Assembly (NCBI GenBank): GCA_030043395.1
Contig: JASHXW010000010.1
Coordinates: 1-5,382, forward strand
DNA: 5,382 bases
Reading direction: 5' to 3'
Source: Streptosporangiaceae bacterium
GTDB lineage: Bacteria > Actinomycetota > Actinomycetes > Streptosporangiales > Streptosporangiaceae
Positions 1 through 5,382 of the stretch are shown here, piece by piece. The position numbers were made by a program, and so were the translations under genes. The notes beneath the pieces were generated by a model. The model was not told the origin of the DNA. It worked only from the letters and a program-made list of their open reading frames with translations, and did no database searches. The first letter of the stretch is position 1. Every line of letters begins with the position of its first letter.

Positions 1-6
1 GGTCCG

Positions 7-360
7 GTGTGCACCATTGGCATAGACAGCAGTTTTGTCGGCATAACTGTTGGCATATTCGTCATCATTGGCGGCTTTGCCGTGCGCGCTAGCGGTGGGC
101 GGTCCAAGTCGTCGGTGACTGCGGCGGGCTTCCCCGGCATAGTGAACGCTGCCGGTCCCGGCGGATTCAATCAGCCAGGCGGCGGTTTCAACCAGCCTGG
201 CGGATTCATTCAGCCCGGGGGTGGTTTTAACCAGCCCGGCGGTTTCAATCAGCCCGGTGGATTTAGCCAACCCGGTGGTTTCAATCAGCCCGGCGGTTTT
301 AACCAGCCAGGTGGTGGTTTCAACCAGCCTGGTGGCGGATTCAACCAGCCGGGCAACTGA
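7..360 (+). CDS. Small membrane-anchored protein with Gly-Phe-Asn-Gln-Pro repeats; 5' end uncertain
   Basis: I do not recognise a family. The 117-residue reading begins with GTG at base 7, but the frame is open to the window edge, so the true start may lie outside. Residues 10-26 form one hydrophobic segment. An acidic residue (D7) precedes it and R27, R32 and K34 follow, which by the positive-inside rule suggests an anchor with its C-terminal tail in the cytoplasm. Residues 52-116 are ten near-perfect repeats of GGFNQP or GGGFNQP, with FIQP and FSQP variants, and the protein ends right after them. Such Gly/Pro/Gln/Asn-rich tails are low-complexity and probably disordered. Codon use is odd: four of eight Ile codons are ATA, rare in high-GC actinomycetes, and the first 60 bases are about 50% GC. 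This may mark a transferred or weakly expressed gene. The gene converges on the methyltransferase, with 2 bases between stops. The repeat periodicity makes coding likely; function is unknown. Confidence 0.6.
   Translation: MCTIGIDSSFVGITVGIFVIIGGFAVRASGGRSKSSVTAAGFPGIVNAAGPGGFNQPGGGFNQPGGFIQPGGGFNQPGGFNQPGGFSQPGGFNQPGGFNQPGGGFNQPGGGFNQPGN
160..354 (+). repeat. In-frame tandem repeat, 18/21-bp units (GGFNQP)
   Basis: Ten units of 18 or 21 bp encode GGFNQP or GGGFNQP. The peptide is nearly invariant, but synonymous positions vary: AAT/AAC for Asn, TTC/TTT for Phe, and GGT/GGC/GGA/GGG for Gly. This indicates that the peptide rather than the DNA is being kept, and that the array is not a very recent duplication. 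Mixed unit lengths arise from one extra Gly codon in some copies. Confidence 0.9.
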
Positions 361-362
361 CC

Positions 363-1148
363 TCAGATCTCGGCCGAGTTTGGCTCGCCGCCGTTGCGCC
401 CGATTCCGGCGTAGAGCCAGGCTCGCTCGGGATGCTCAGGCGGGGCGCCGTCCGGTCGCCACTGCTGCATGAGGACCAGGCCGGGATCGACGAGTTCGAA
501 CCCGCAGAAGAAGCGCAGGACTTCGGGCGCGGTCCTCAGCTTCGCGGGGACCCGCGACCCGACGTAGAGCGCTTCGACGCTGGCCGCTGACTTCGCCGCG
601 TCACAGGTGGGATGGGTGATCACCAGGTAGCTGCCCGCCGCCAGCCGACCGGCGAAGCCGGCAATCGCATCCTCCGGGTTGTCGCTGTCCGGTATGAACG
701 GCAGGACGTTGGTGGCCAGCAGCCCGACCGGCTCGCTGATGTCGATCAGCCGCTGCACCACTGGATGGCCAAGCACTGACTCAGGCTCCAGAAGACTCGC
801 CTCGATGGCGGTGACCAGCGGCTCGCCAGCCAGCGCGTGCCTGACGCTGGCGACGACCACCGGGTCGTGGTCGACGTAGACGACACGGGCGGCGGGGGCG
901 GCACGCCCGGCCACCTGGTGCACGTTCTCGGTGGAGGGGATGCCGCACCCGAGGTCGATGAACTGGCGGACGCCGGCGCTGAGGAGGAAGCGGACCGCGC
1001 GGCCCACGAACGCACGGTTCTCCGCGACGATGAGCTTCGCATTGGGCTCTACATCGAGGATCCTGCGGCCGAATTCGCGATCTGGAGCGAAATGATGCTG
1101 GCCGCCAAGCAGGAAGTTATAGATCCGGGACGGATTCGGGCGTTCCAC
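363..1148 (-). CDS. SAM-dependent methyltransferase, DUF574 / Methyltransf_19 type
   Basis: A 261-residue protein, close to the usual family length, matching the actinobacterial S-adenosyl methyltransferase family known as DUF574 (PF04672). Seen: the family N-terminal signature PSRIYNFLLGG followed by FAPDRE (residues 6-24); the SAM-binding motif FIDLGCGIPST (63-73); the acidic end of the next strand, YVDHDP (91-96), which should hold the ribose hydroxyls; a mid-domain VLPFIPD (148-154); and the C-terminal AWLYAGIGR (243-251). The fold is Rossmann-like and cytoplasmic. Family substrates are, to my knowledge, not established, so no reaction beyond methyl transfer can be named. The start is GTG at 1148, chosen because it places the PSRIYNFLLGG signature at the very N-terminus as in relatives. 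Its own ribosome site is weak, but the regulator stop codon ends only 8 bases upstream, so translation is probably coupled and the two genes form one operon. Confidence 0.9.
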   Translation of the reverse strand: MERPNPSRIYNFLLGGQHHFAPDREFGRRILDVEPNAKLIVAENRAFVGRAVRFLLSAGVRQFIDLGCGIPSTENVHQVAGRAAPAARVVYVDHDPVVVASVRHALAGEPLVTAIEASLLEPESVLGHPVVQRLIDISEPVGLLATNVLPFIPDSDNPEDAIAGFAGRLAAGSYLVITHPTCDAAKSAASVEALYVGSRVPAKLRTAPEVLRFFCGFELVDPGLVLMQQWRPDGAPPEHPERAWLYAGIGRNGGEPNSAEI

Positions 1149-1156
1149 GGGTATGA

Positions 1157-2863
1157 CTACCGGCCGTCGGCGTTCAGGCCTGGTGGCTCGGCGGCTGCGC
1201 TGGCCCGGCGGTACTCAGCCAGCTTCTCGTCGAGATCGCGAACCGCAGGAGTGTCGCCAGCGACGCGGAGTTGCCGGCGCAGGGCCTCCACCCTGCGAGC
1301 GATCCTGCGCGAGCTGTTCAGCGCAGTCACCCTCGCCGAGTCGGCCAGGGCCTCGCACGCCTCGTCATATTCCCGCTGCCTGATCAGCGCCTCGGCGCGC
1401 ATGGCCAGCGTGAGGGCATTGTTATGCAAATTCAGCGGAGCCAGCAGGCACAGTGACCTGATGGCGGCCTCGGCCGCGTCCACCGGCCTGCCGAGCGCGA
1501 GCGCGCACTCACTCTCGGTGCCCCAGTAGAAGGAGCGGTCGTAGAAGTAGAACCACGGCGCGCAAGGCGTGTCGTCGTCGATCGCAGTGAGCGCCTCGAG
1601 TTCCTTGTCGAGCGCTGCCTGGCACCGGCCGCCCTGGCCGCACGCCGCGTAGGCCCGTGCGGCGACGTCGGCAGCATAGGCGATCGCGTACATGCTGCCG
1701 CTTTCCTTGGCGGCCTGCTGGGCGGCGAGCGCGTGTTCCACGGCTTGCCGCGGCCGATGCCTTGCTACCGCGAGCTGGCTGGTCGCTGCCAGGGTGTAGC
1801 TGACCAGGTCGTCGCTGCCCGCGCGGTAGGCCGCGCCGCGGGCGTCCTCGTAGTAGTACCGGGCAGCTTTATGGTCACCGAGATTGAACATCATCCAGCC
1901 AATGAGCTGCGTCAGGTCCGCATACGCGGTCAGCGCCTGGCTGGTCACAATCTCCGGAACATTACGCGCGAGCGACGCCATTGCAGCGCGCAGTGCCATG
2001 GCTGGCGGAACGGTAATGCGCGGGCCCACCGCTCCGCCAAACCGCCTGAGGCCAGCCACTACCTCGCCGGTGTAATTGACCACGACTTCGTCGGTCGGGA
2101 TCCGGTCCGCTCGCGGCCCGGCGGCGATCCTGGGTACTTCCAGCACCGGCGCGGCCGCCACCACGGCAAGCGCGCTGCTCGCCTCGAGCAGCAACGTCCT
2201 GCGGCGCAGCCGGGTCGCCGGGTCGTCGGCTACCTCGTCGGGGTGGTCGCTGGTCACGTCGGCTTGCCTGATCATCTCGAGCGCGGCGTGCAGCGCGGAT
2301 GAGGAAAAGCTCGGCTCCGGCCGCGCGATCGGATCCCCTGCGCCGGATGCGGCCAGGACTCCGCTCGGGTCCGGCTCCAGCCACCGCAGCGCCATGTCCG
2401 CATCCTGGTCCGGCCAGCCTGGCGCCTCGCTGGCGTCAAGCTCGCGACTGCCGTTTGCTGACTCCTCGGAGAGTTCGCGTGCGCGCAAGCCCGGTGGCGC
2501 CGGCGGTTCCGTGCGCACGCCGTAGTCGCGGCAGTCGGCAAGCAAGTCGGTGAGCCGGCACTCATAGAGCTGCGCGAGCCGGTCCAGGGTGTCGAGCGAG
2601 GGCGCATGGCCGGTCTGCCCCGGCCACTGCTCCCAGTACGAGAAGTTCTTGAAGGTCTTCGGGTCCTCAGGCCAGCGCTCGGTCCAGCGCTTGGCTGCCT
2701 GGGGCTGGCTCCACCCGTGCGCCAGGCGCAGCGCCACGCGCGGATTGAGCCTGTATTCGTCCTGGAACACGGCTCCGATCTCGGCCCAGGTACGCCCCTG
2801 CTCGCGCAGTCGCTCTGCCATCAGCGCTTGCGCTTGGCGCATGCTGCGCGGTTTGGTCCTCAC
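1157..2863 (-). CDS. HTH (XRE-like) regulator with C-terminal TPR-like domain
   Basis: A 568-residue protein of the large actinobacterial HTH-plus-TPR type. Residues about 25-110 hold the DNA-binding region, with characteristic stretches RVALRLAHGWSQPQAA, FKNFSYWEQWP and HAPSLDTLDRLAQLYE leading to LTDLLAD. Residues 115-215 are a Pro/Ser/acidic linker. Residues 220-240 contain RLRRRTLLLEASS followed by an Ala/Val-rich hydrophobic run. Residues about 300-555 are helical repeats rich in Ala, Leu, Tyr and Arg, resembling TPRs, probably for binding a partner or signal. The start chosen is GTG at 2863, because AAGGA lies 5 bases upstream and the protein then begins MRTKPRSMRQAQ, as relatives do. 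The frame stays open to 3022, but that extension (Arg/His-rich, no family match seen) overlaps the likely promoter. The DUF574 methyltransferase follows after 8 bases. Target genes and signal are unknown. Confidence 0.88.
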   Translation of the reverse strand: MRTKPRSMRQAQALMAERLREQGRTWAEIGAVFQDEYRLNPRVALRLAHGWSQPQAAKRWTERWPEDPKTFKNFSYWEQWPGQTGHAPSLDTLDRLAQLYECRLTDLLADCRDYGVRTEPPAPPGLRARELSEESANGSRELDASEAPGWPDQDADMALRWLEPDPSGVLAASGAGDPIARPEPSFSSSALHAALEMIRQADVTSDHPDEVADDPATRLRRRTLLLEASSALAVVAAAPVLEVPRIAAGPRADRIPTDEVVVNYTGEVVAGLRRFGGAVGPRITVPPAMALRAAMASLARNVPEIVTSQALTAYADLTQLIGWMMFNLGDHKAARYYYEDARGAAYRAGSDDLVSYTLAATSQLAVARHRPRQAVEHALAAQQAAKESGSMYAIAYAADVAARAYAACGQGGRCQAALDKELEALTAIDDDTPCAPWFYFYDRSFYWGTESECALALGRPVDAAEAAIRSLCLLAPLNLHNNALTLAMRAEALIRQREYDEACEALADSARVTALNSSRRIARRVEALRRQLRVAGDTPAVRDLDEKLAEYRRASAAAEPPGLNADGR

Positions 2864-2868
2864 CTCTG

Positions 2869-2873
2869 TCCTT
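2869..2873 (-). promoter_or_regulatory. Ribosome binding site deciding the regulator start
   Basis: AAGGA on the minus strand, 5 bases before the GTG at 2863. It supports this start over the longer readings that would begin at 2950 (ATG) or 3022, neither of which gives a family-like N-terminus. Confidence 0.7.
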
Positions 2874-2982
2874 CGCACCGGAACATCGCGACGGAAGATG
2901 AAAGTTCGCGACACCGGACGTTTGATGCGATGCGAATGCCTCAGCGGCATTATCTCACCGATCCTCCCCGCCTGGCTGGGAG

Positions 2983-3010
2983 AATCTGATCTGCACACCA
3001 CATCGGTCAA
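2983..3010 (-). promoter_or_regulatory. Candidate sigma-70-type promoter for the regulator/methyltransferase operon
   Basis: On the minus strand, TTGACC (3010-3005) resembles a -35 box. It is followed after 16 bases by CAGATT (2988-2983), an imperfect -10 box that keeps the key A at position 2 and T at position 6. This would give a leader of roughly 110 bases before the GTG at 2863. A rival -10, GATAAT at 2954-2949, is closer to consensus but has no clear -35 partner. Inferred by eye only. Confidence 0.3.
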
Positions 3011-3071
3011 GAACTGCGCCAACTATGGCCTAAGCAGATCGACCGGCCGTGCAATGGAGCGCGACCAACGG

Positions 3072-3085
3072 GATACAAAAGTATC
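3072..3085. promoter_or_regulatory. Perfect inverted repeat GATAC-AAAA-GTATC, possible operator
   Basis: Two 5-base arms, GATAC and GTATC, flank an AAAA spacer, giving a 14-base dyad in a comparatively AT-rich patch. It lies about 60 bases upstream of the candidate -35 box of the regulator operon. The form (short symmetric arms, AT centre, upstream of a regulator gene) suits a dimeric repressor or activator site, perhaps autoregulatory. That role is inference. Confidence 0.35.
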
Positions 3086-3097
3086 GTGTGCACGAAT

Positions 3098-3115
3098 TCG
3101 CGGGGATTGCCGCGA
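3098..3115. terminator. Hairpin, 6-bp stem and 6-base loop; possible part of a terminator
   Basis: TCGCGG pairs perfectly with CCGCGA around the loop GGATTG (+ strand reading). It lies about 210 bases beyond the stop of the short-chain dehydrogenase in the direction of its transcription. No T-tract follows directly, so it is not a classical intrinsic terminator. Actinomycete terminators often lack one. Confidence 0.3.
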
Positions 3116-3138
3116 CTAGACGGCACAGTTGCGAGCCA

Positions 3139-3155
3139 GCTGCCGGTCCGGCAGC
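3139..3155. terminator. GC-rich hairpin, 7-bp perfect stem with 3-base loop
   Basis: GCTGCCG and CGGCAGC pair perfectly around GTC. The hairpin lies about 170 bases downstream of the dehydrogenase stop at 3327 and upstream of the regulator promoter, where termination between the two minus-strand operons is expected. No T-tract follows on either strand, so the terminator role is inferred from position and stability. Confidence 0.4.
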
Positions 3156-3207
3156 CAAACCGGTGCGCATGCCGGGCCGGACAAGACGGGGAAGGGGGCC
3201 CGAGCAC

Positions 3208-3381
3208 ATGTCAGTTCAGTGGAAGGCACCACGGTCGCCGCTGAGTCTGGAGGCGCTCGCTGACCTGTGCCGGCGCTGGCGGCTCGCCCGGCGATCTCGC
3301 CGCAGCGCATCCTTACCGGCCCTTGCCTACGGGTGCTGGCTGCTGACCGAGATGACTTCGCCGGTCATGTACGAGGCATAG
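3208..3381 (+). CDS. Doubtful small ORF, 57 residues
   Basis: The ATG at 3208 is preceded by a purine run, GGGGAAGGGGG (3188-3198), 9 bases upstream, which could serve as a ribosome site. The predicted peptide is basic, with an Arg-rich middle (CRRWRLARRSRR, residues 24-35) and no recognisable domain. Its last 55 bases are antisense to the end of the short-chain dehydrogenase gene, so its C-terminus is probably shaped by that gene. GC at third positions is high but not decisive. It may well be a chance frame in GC-rich DNA. Confidence 0.17.
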   Translation: MSVQWKAPRSPLSLEALADLCRRWRLARRSRRSASLPALAYGCWLLTEMTSPVMYEA

Positions 3382-4160
3382 TCGCTGGCAAGGAACACCA
3401 TCACGTTGGCCACTTCCCACGGTTCGGCCGACCGGCCGAACGCCTCCCTGGTCACTAGCTCGCCGAGCGTTCCTTCATCCATCACCCTGGACAGGAACGG
3501 GTGCATCGCCAGGCTCGGCGCCACCGCGTTGACCCTGATCCCGTATTCGGCGACGTCCATCGCGGCGCACCTGGTCAGCGCCATGACACCCGCCTTGGCC
3601 GCAGCGTAGTGCGCCTGGCCTGGCTGGGCTCGCCAGCCGAGCACGGATGCGTTGTTGACCACGGCACCCCCGCCGCCGCGCTCGACCATGTGCCGGAGCG
3701 CCGCCCTGGTGCAGCGCAGCGTCCCGGTTAGCGTCACGTCGATCACGCGCGCCCACTGCTCGTCGGTCATGTCAAGCACGGACGCCGTGCCGCCGAGCCC
3801 GGCGTTGTTGATCATCACGTCGATCCGGCCGAACCGGTGCACGGCACCGTCGACCAGCGCCTGCACCTGCGCCTCGGCAGTCACGTCACACGGCAGTGAC
3901 CAGACGCGGTCAGCACCGTAGCGCTCGGCTAGCTCGTCGCTGGTGCCAGCGAGCCGGGCAGCGTGCGCGTCGCTGAGCGCGAGCATGGCGCCCTCTTCCA
4001 GGCACCGCCGGGCCGCGGCTCCGCCGATGCCCGTTCCTGCCGCTGCGGTGATGACGACGACCTTGCCAGCGAGCAGTTCGCGGCCGGGCGGAGGCGAACC
4101 GAGCTCATGTCGTTCCGCCACTCGGTCAGGCAACCCGGTCTCGGGCCGCTCCCCCGTCAT
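3327..4160 (-). CDS. ipdF: Short-chain dehydrogenase/reductase, IpdF-like (steroid C/D-ring catabolism)
   Basis: A 277-residue classical SDR. Seen: the cofactor loop TAAAGTGIG (38-46) after strand KVVVI; an acidic residue, D64, closing the second strand, favouring NAD(H) over NADP(H); CDV (91-93); NNAG (118-121); catalytic Ser172, Tyr185 and Lys189 (YAAAK). The usual tetrad Asn before LTG is Thr143. The unusual TAAAGTGIG loop, VLGWRAQ-GQAHYAAAKAGVMALTRC and the C-terminal TGEVISVSSQHP resemble mycobacterial IpdF (Rv3559c) as I remember it. IpdF is known to oxidise the 5-hydroxy group of the bicyclic CoA intermediate (5-OH-HIC-CoA) derived from steroid rings C and D. The ATG at 4160 overlaps the upstream dehydrogenase stop as ATGA, with AAGGA 6 bases before it, so coupled translation is expected. 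That start leaves a Pro/Glu-rich, non-conserved N-terminus of about 30 residues. The exact substrate is inferred from the match and the neighbour. Confidence 0.83.
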   Translation of the reverse strand: MTGERPETGLPDRVAERHELGSPPPGRELLAGKVVVITAAAGTGIGGAAARRCLEEGAMLALSDAHAARLAGTSDELAERYGADRVWSLPCDVTAEAQVQALVDGAVHRFGRIDVMINNAGLGGTASVLDMTDEQWARVIDVTLTGTLRCTRAALRHMVERGGGGAVVNNASVLGWRAQPGQAHYAAAKAGVMALTRCAAMDVAEYGIRVNAVAPSLAMHPFLSRVMDEGTLGELVTREAFGRSAEPWEVANVMVFLASDYASYMTGEVISVSSQHP

Positions 4161-5382
4161 GCCTGGTCCTTCCCGGCACTTGCCGCCTGACTGGCGCTCG
4201 GCGGGACCGGCTCCCTGGCCAGCCCGAGCGCTCGGCCGGCGATGATGCCGAGCTGGATCTCGTCGGACCCGCCGTAGATCGTGTCGGTCCGGCTGAACAG
4301 GAAGAGCCGCTGCAAGGCCTCCAGCTCGTAGGGTGGCGCCGCAGCGACCATCCCGCGTGCTCCCTGCACGTCCATGGCAAGTTCCCCGAGTTCCTTGTGC
4401 CAGCGGGCCCACAAGATCTTCATAACGGATGCCTCGGCGCCAGTGCCGTCCCCGGACTGGCCGGACTCGGCGATGGTGTCGAGCGCGTAAGCGCGCAGCA
4501 CCTCCAGTCCCACCCAGGCTCGCGCGATCCGGTCGCGCAAAAGCGGGTCGAGGGCGGCTCCGGTCCGCCTGGCCCGAGCTACCAGCGCGTCGAATTCGCC
4601 ACGGAACTGGATCTGCTGCCCGAAGGTGGCAGCGCCTCGCTCGACGCCAAGCAGGTACCTGGCTACCTGCCAGCCCTTTCCTGGCTCGCCTAGCACCATG
4701 TCCGCGCCGGTCCGAGCGCCGTCGAAGTAGACCTCGTTGAACTCGCTTGTCCCGGTCAGCTGCCGGATCGGCCGCACGGTGACGCCTTGCTGGCGCATCG
4801 GGACGAGCAGCATCGACAGGCCGGCGCTGCGCCGGGATCCCGGCTCGGTCCTGGCCAGCACGAAGCACCAGTCCGCGACGTGGGCCAGCGAAGTCCAGAC
4901 CTTCTGCCCCGTGATCTCCCACTGGCCGTCTGTCAGGTTGCCCCTCGTGCTCACTGAGGCAAGGTCGGATCCCGCACCCGGCTCGGAGAATCCCTGGCAC
5001 CACAGCTCGGACACCGAGGCGATCGGCGGCAGGAAGCGTTGCTGTAGCTCAGGGGCGCCCAAGGCGATCATCGTGGGACCGAGCAACTGCTCGCCGATGT
5101 GGCTCACCCTGGCCGGGGCGCCGGCCCGTGCGTACTCCTCGTGGAAGATCATCTGCTGGCTCAGCGTCGCGCCACGGCCGCCGTGCTCGCGGGGCCAGCC
5201 CAGCGGCGTCCAGCCGGCCTGGTGCAGGAGCCTGTCCCAGGCCAGTCGTTCCTCGAATGCCTCGTGCTCGCGACCAGGGCCGCCAGCTCCGCGCAACCCG
5301 GCGAACTCGCCGGCGAGGTGCTGCGCCAGCCAGCCGCGAACCTGCTGGCGGAACTCGGCATCGGTGGCTGTCGCCGGGTCCG
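4157..5382 (-). CDS. fadE30: Acyl-CoA dehydrogenase, FadE30-like; 5' end outside window
   Basis: At least 407 residues are visible, numbered here from the first complete codon at 5380. No start codon with family-like position is present, and reading upstream of the TTG at 5296 continues with AEFRQQVRGWLAQHLAGEF, which matches the family N-terminus, so the gene runs off the window. Domains: N-terminal helical (about 7-125), beta domain with LWCQGFSEPGAGSDL (126-140) and QKVWTSLAH (159-167), and C-terminal helical with ERGAATFGQQ (247-256) and TIYGGSDEIQ (367-376). FAD-dependent alpha,beta-dehydrogenation of a CoA thioester is the family reaction. GGPGREHEAFEERLAW and WPREHGGRG closely resemble mycobacterial FadE30 (Rv3560c) as I remember it, which acts on the CoA-activated propionate side chain of the HIP steroid intermediate. 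The adjacent IpdF-like gene, overlapping by ATGA, gives the same order as in mycobacteria. The Ala/Pro/Ser tail after GLAREP is probably disordered. Confidence 0.87.
   Translation of the reverse strand, partial: DPATATDAEFRQQVRGWLAQHLAGEFAGLRGAGGPGREHEAFEERLAWDRLLHQAGWTPLGWPREHGGRGATLSQQMIFHEEYARAGAPARVSHIGEQLLGPTMIALGAPELQQRFLPPIASVSELWCQGFSEPGAGSDLASVSTRGNLTDGQWEITGQKVWTSLAHVADWCFVLARTEPGSRRSAGLSMLLVPMRQQGVTVRPIRQLTGTSEFNEVYFDGARTGADMVLGEPGKGWQVARYLLGVERGAATFGQQIQFRGEFDALVARARRTGAALDPLLRDRIARAWVGLEVLRAYALDTIAESGQSGDGTGAEASVMKILWARWHKELGELAMDVQGARGMVAAAPPYELEALQRLFLFSRTDTIYGGSDEIQLGIIAGRALGLAREPVPPSASQAASAGKDQA
4167..4171 (-). promoter_or_regulatory. Ribosome binding site of the SDR gene inside the upstream gene
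   Basis: AAGGA (within GGGAAGGA) on the minus strand lies 6 bases before the ATG at 4160, inside the last codons of the acyl-CoA dehydrogenase. Together with the ATGA overlap it fixes the SDR start and shows the two genes are co-translated. It argues against a start further upstream in the same open frame. Confidence 0.75.

Larger units (their letters stand above)
2864..3326. other. 463-base intergenic stretch without a convincing gene
   Basis: This separates the dehydrogenase operon from the regulator operon, both on the minus strand. It contains the candidate promoter, a short imperfect leader hairpin (CTCCC 2964-2968 with GGGAG 2978-2982), and three perfect inverted repeats at 3072-3085, 3098-3115 and 3139-3155. 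Bases 3030-3100 are locally less GC-rich than the flanks, as expected of a control region. The frames open here give Arg/Pro/Ser-rich translations without recognisable domains. The only one with a fair ribosome site begins at 3208 on the + strand. Confidence 0.6.

Noticed and set aside
369..378. Palindrome CTCGGCCGAG near the convergent stops
   Set aside because: It lies inside the last codons of the methyltransferase, has no loop or T-tract, and such short palindromes are expected by chance in GC-rich DNA.
837..1529. A 230-codon + strand frame spanning the methyltransferase and regulator
   Set aside because: It is antisense to two strongly supported genes, crosses their junction, and has Ala/Arg/Ser-rich composition typical of shadow frames in GC-rich DNA.
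1733..2525. Overlapping + strand frames of 149-189 codons opposite the regulator
   Set aside because: They are shadow frames with no domains, and the opposite strand is well explained by the HTH/TPR regulator.
3007..3016. Partial KstR2-like operator (CAAG-AA-CTGC)
   Set aside because: Only one half-site matches the CAAGNNCTTG dyad. It lies downstream of the steroid genes rather than upstream of them, so a role is unlikely.
2864..3022. N-terminal extension of the regulator to 3022
   Set aside because: The extra 53 residues show no family resemblance and cover the probable promoter. The GTG at 2863 has AAGGA at proper distance and gives the N-terminus usual for relatives.
3327..5003. A 558-codon stop-free minus-strand frame that could suggest a fusion upstream of the SDR
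   Set aside because: The part before 4160 translates to Arg/Pro/Gly-rich sequence with no domain and lies in another frame of the clearly real acyl-CoA dehydrogenase. The ATG at 4160 has a good ribosome site and an ATGA overlap.

Overview
The window is high-GC (roughly 70-75% in most lines), with dense, short-spaced genes and GTG starts. It looks like an actinomycete chromosome. The pairing of a helix-turn-helix/TPR regulator with a DUF574-type S-adenosyl methyltransferase is typical of Streptomyces, Streptosporangiales and related soil actinomycetes; I cannot name a genus. No rRNA, tRNA, CRISPR array or insertion sequence was seen.

Layout. (1) At the left edge, on the + strand, is a small protein with one hydrophobic segment and ten copies of a Gly-Gly-Phe-Asn-Gln-Pro repeat (7-360). 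Its codon use is unlike its neighbours. (2) Converging on it with a 2-base gap is a minus-strand pair: a HTH/TPR regulator (2863-1157) followed after 8 bases by a SAM-dependent methyltransferase (1148-363). (3) A 463-base gene-poor stretch (2864-3326) holds three perfect inverted repeats, a candidate promoter for the regulator, terminator-like hairpins and a doubtful small ORF. (4) The right part is a minus-strand operon: an acyl-CoA dehydrogenase running off the right edge (5382-4157), overlapping by ATGA a short-chain dehydrogenase (4160-3327).

The right-hand pair is the most functionally readable part. From remembered sequence, both proteins resemble the mycobacterial FadE30 and IpdF (Rv3560c/Rv3559c), which are adjacent in the same order there and act in breakdown of the last two steroid rings (C and D) via the HIP-CoA pathway. 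The window therefore probably holds the edge of a steroid (cholesterol or plant sterol) catabolic cluster. The regulator/methyltransferase pair is a separate transcription unit of unknown role. It and the repeat protein are the least understood items here.
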